Shown here: piece after piece, positions 6,263 through 7,351 of the stretch
How the letters are laid out: each line of letters starts with the position of its first letter
Numbering within the stretch: the first letter of the stretch is position 1
Assembly: GCA_046305255.1 (NCBI GenBank)
Contig: JBKCCF010000259.1
Coordinates: 1-7,351, forward strand
Length of the DNA stretch: 7,351 bases
Direction of reading: 5' to 3'
Origin: UBA6136 sp046305255
Lineage (GTDB): Bacteria; Pseudomonadota; Gammaproteobacteria; Methylococcales; Methylococcaceae
Program-made: the position numbers and the translations under genes
Notes under the pieces: model-generated
What the model saw: the letters and a program-made list of their open reading frames with translations, nothing else
Told to the model about the DNA's origin: nothing
Databases searched by the model: none

Positions 6263-7015
6263 TTACGAGGCTATGCAGATTGCCAGGAAAGAGTTGGCGT
6301 CCAGTGAAGCGCCACCAATGAGCCCACCATCGACGTCCTGTTGACTCATCAGGCCCGCGGCATTATCGGGTTTCATGCTGCCACCATAAAGAATCTGTAA
6401 ACCGCTGGCGACCTCTGCGTTCAGTGTTGCAACTTTTGACCGGATATAGGCATGCACTTCTTGAGCCTGTTCGGTAGTGGCGGTCAACCCGGTTCCAATT
6501 GCCCAAACCGGTTCATAAGCGATTACGGCACTCCTGAGTGATTCGACGCCATGTCGGTCGAGCACGGCGCCCAATTGCTGGTCTATTACGGCAAAGGTAT
6601 GGTTGGCCTGTCGTTCAGAAAGGGTTTCACCGATGCAGAGAATAGGCGTTATGCCGTTGGCAATCGCTTTTGCATAGCGTGCAGCAACCAGTTCATCAGT
6701 CTCACCATAAATTGCCCGACGCTCGGAATGGCCGACAATCGCCAGCGAACACCCAAATTCTTTGAGCATTTTCGCAGACACTTCACCTGTATAGGCCCCT
6801 TCATCTTGATCAGCAACGTTTTGGGCACCGAGGCGAATGCCTCTGCCCGCAATAACCGAGGAAGCTTCAGGGATAAACACGGCGGACGGGCAGACGCCTA
6901 CATCAGCCGGGCAGTCGGCAGGCAAGCCAGCCAATATGTCTGTGATCAGCTTGACAGCGCTATCGCGGGTGCCATTCATTTTCCAGTTGCCGACGACCAA
7001 GGGGCGACGCGCCAT
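6263..7015 (-). CDS. tpiA: Triosephosphate isomerase
   Basis: Cytoplasmic glycolytic enzyme interconverting dihydroxyacetone phosphate and glyceraldehyde 3-phosphate. With the ATG at 7015 it has 250 residues, the normal family length. Active-site elements are all present: GNWKMNG (9-15) with K12, AIVGHSERR (92-100) with the electrophile H96, and AYEPVWAIGTG (166-176) with the base E168 and the mobile loop 6. Phosphate-binding YGGS (210-213) and GGLIGGASL (230-238) are also present. The open frame extends 20 codons upstream to a TTG at 7075, but that part is not conserved-looking. MARRPLVVGNWKMNG fits the family start and has a good GGAGA ribosome site. The gene leads the tpiA-secG-tRNA-Leu unit. 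Confidence 0.98.
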   Translation of the reverse strand: MARRPLVVGNWKMNGTRDSAVKLITDILAGLPADCPADVGVCPSAVFIPEASSVIAGRGIRLGAQNVADQDEGAYTGEVSAKMLKEFGCSLAIVGHSERRAIYGETDELVAARYAKAIANGITPILCIGETLSERQANHTFAVIDQQLGAVLDRHGVESLRSAVIAYEPVWAIGTGLTATTEQAQEVHAYIRSKVATLNAEVASGLQILYGGSMKPDNAAGLMSQQDVDGGLIGGASLDANSFLAICIAS

Positions 7016-7020
7016 GTTTA

Positions 7021-7025
7021 TCTCC
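7021..7025 (-). promoter_or_regulatory. Ribosome binding site deciding the tpiA start
   Basis: GGAGA on the minus strand lies 5 bases before the ATG at 7015. It supports that ATG over the 20-codon-longer TTG start at 7075. Confidence 0.75.
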
Positions 7026-7046
7026 GTCACGTTCCAAAAGCCTTTG

Positions 7047-7075
7047 ATCGTAACGATTTTTCGGTGATGATTCAA
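7047..7075 (-). promoter_or_regulatory. Candidate promoter for tpiA-secG-tRNA-Leu
   Basis: On the minus strand TTGAAT (7075-7070) and TACGAT (7052-7047), each 4/6 to sigma70 consensus, are 17 bases apart. Transcription would begin near 7040, about 25 bases before the tpiA ATG. The -35 box overlaps the last codons and stop of the upstream gene. Matches are moderate, so readthrough from upstream remains possible. Confidence 0.35.
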
Positions 7076-7351
7076 GCGACAGAATCATCATCCGGATAGA
7101 TGTTGCCTGATAATTGCCCATGGGTGGATGTTTCATGCTGATAAGTCTGCGCTATGAAAACAAAGGCCAGGAAATCGTAAGTTGCGTGAATGAGTATCGG
7201 GGTTAGCAAGATCCTTTCGTTTCCCGCATCCAGCGACAAACCCAGATACACGCCTGATAACCCGGCCAGAAGCCCATAAAGCGGTGACACCCAATGCACC
7301 AACGCGAAGACGATATTGCTCAATAACAGGCCGGCCCACCAGCCCCAGTTG
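7072..7351 (-). CDS. CPBP-family intramembrane metalloprotease-like protein, N-terminus outside window
   Basis: The last 92 residues of a membrane protein are present, with the frame open through the right edge. Two CPBP (CAAX protease / Abi) motifs are visible: FALVH, matching FxxxH, and HATYD, matching HxxxD/N. They lie on hydrophobic segments separated by a glycine-rich helix (GLLAGLSGVYLGLSL). The expected first motif, EExxxR, should be encoded upstream of the window and could not be checked. Family members are membrane-embedded proteases, known in eukaryotic CAAX processing and in some bacteriocin self-protection, but most bacterial ones have no known substrate. The C-terminal tail after the last helix is hydrophilic and ends acidic (DDDSVA). 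The TGA stop is 56 bases upstream of tpiA on the same strand. Family call is good; function is unknown. Confidence 0.75.
   Translation of the reverse strand, partial: NWGWWAGLLLSNIVFALVHWVSPLYGLLAGLSGVYLGLSLDAGNERILLTPILIHATYDFLAFVFIAQTYQHETSTHGQLSGNIYPDDDSVA

Noticed and set aside
7016..7075. A 20-codon N-terminal extension of TpiA from TTG 7075
   Set aside because: The ATG at 7015 has a strong GGAGA site and gives the family's normal 250-residue length and N-terminus. The extension overlaps the candidate promoter.
6551..7099. A 182-codon plus-strand open frame opposite tpiA
   Set aside because: It mirrors the conserved tpiA coding sequence and crosses its start region; no motif or plausible promoter supports it.

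Overview
The window looks like chromosomal DNA of a gammaproteobacterium. The main evidence is the tpiA-secG-tRNA-Leu(GAG) cluster on the minus strand, an arrangement known in Pseudomonas, Legionella and relatives. A tripartite RND efflux system and lipoprotein signals confirm a Gram-negative envelope. Genus and species cannot be fixed from the sequence alone. No transposase, integrase, CRISPR array or other mobile gene is visible.

Layout. Bases 1-4369 (minus strand) hold a drug-type efflux operon transcribed right to left. It starts with an outer-membrane channel lipoprotein of the NodT/OprM family (GTG start at 4369), followed by a periplasmic adaptor lipoprotein (membrane fusion protein). 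Last comes an inner-membrane HAE1-type RND permease that runs off the left edge after 509 residues. The genes are tightly packed: channel and adaptor overlap by 7 bases, adaptor and permease by 4 (ATGA). A good sigma70-like promoter lies at 4457-4429. Bases 4370-4533 are a compact divergent control region with two small inverted repeats. Bases 4534-5709 (plus strand) encode an exported or membrane-anchored protein made almost entirely of nine Sel1-like repeats. A hairpin at 5732-5764 can end transcription from both sides.

Bases 5771-7015 (minus strand) carry the housekeeping block: tpiA (triosephosphate isomerase), secG (translocon subunit) and tRNA-Leu(GAG), separated by 11 and 18 bases and so probably cotranscribed. 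At the right edge, 7072-7351 is the C-terminal part of a CPBP-family (CAAX protease/bacteriocin-processing) membrane protein, whose last codons contain a candidate tpiA promoter.

How it works together. The three efflux genes would form one envelope-spanning pump: permease driven by proton flow, adaptor bridging the periplasm, channel through the outer membrane. The Sel1 protein is divergent from the pump, with possibly overlapping promoters, and its function is unknown. The housekeeping block is independent and ends at the shared hairpin. Most of the window is ordinary. The points most worth checking are the divergent pump/Sel1 control region, the regular Sel1 array, and the gene content directly after the tRNA.
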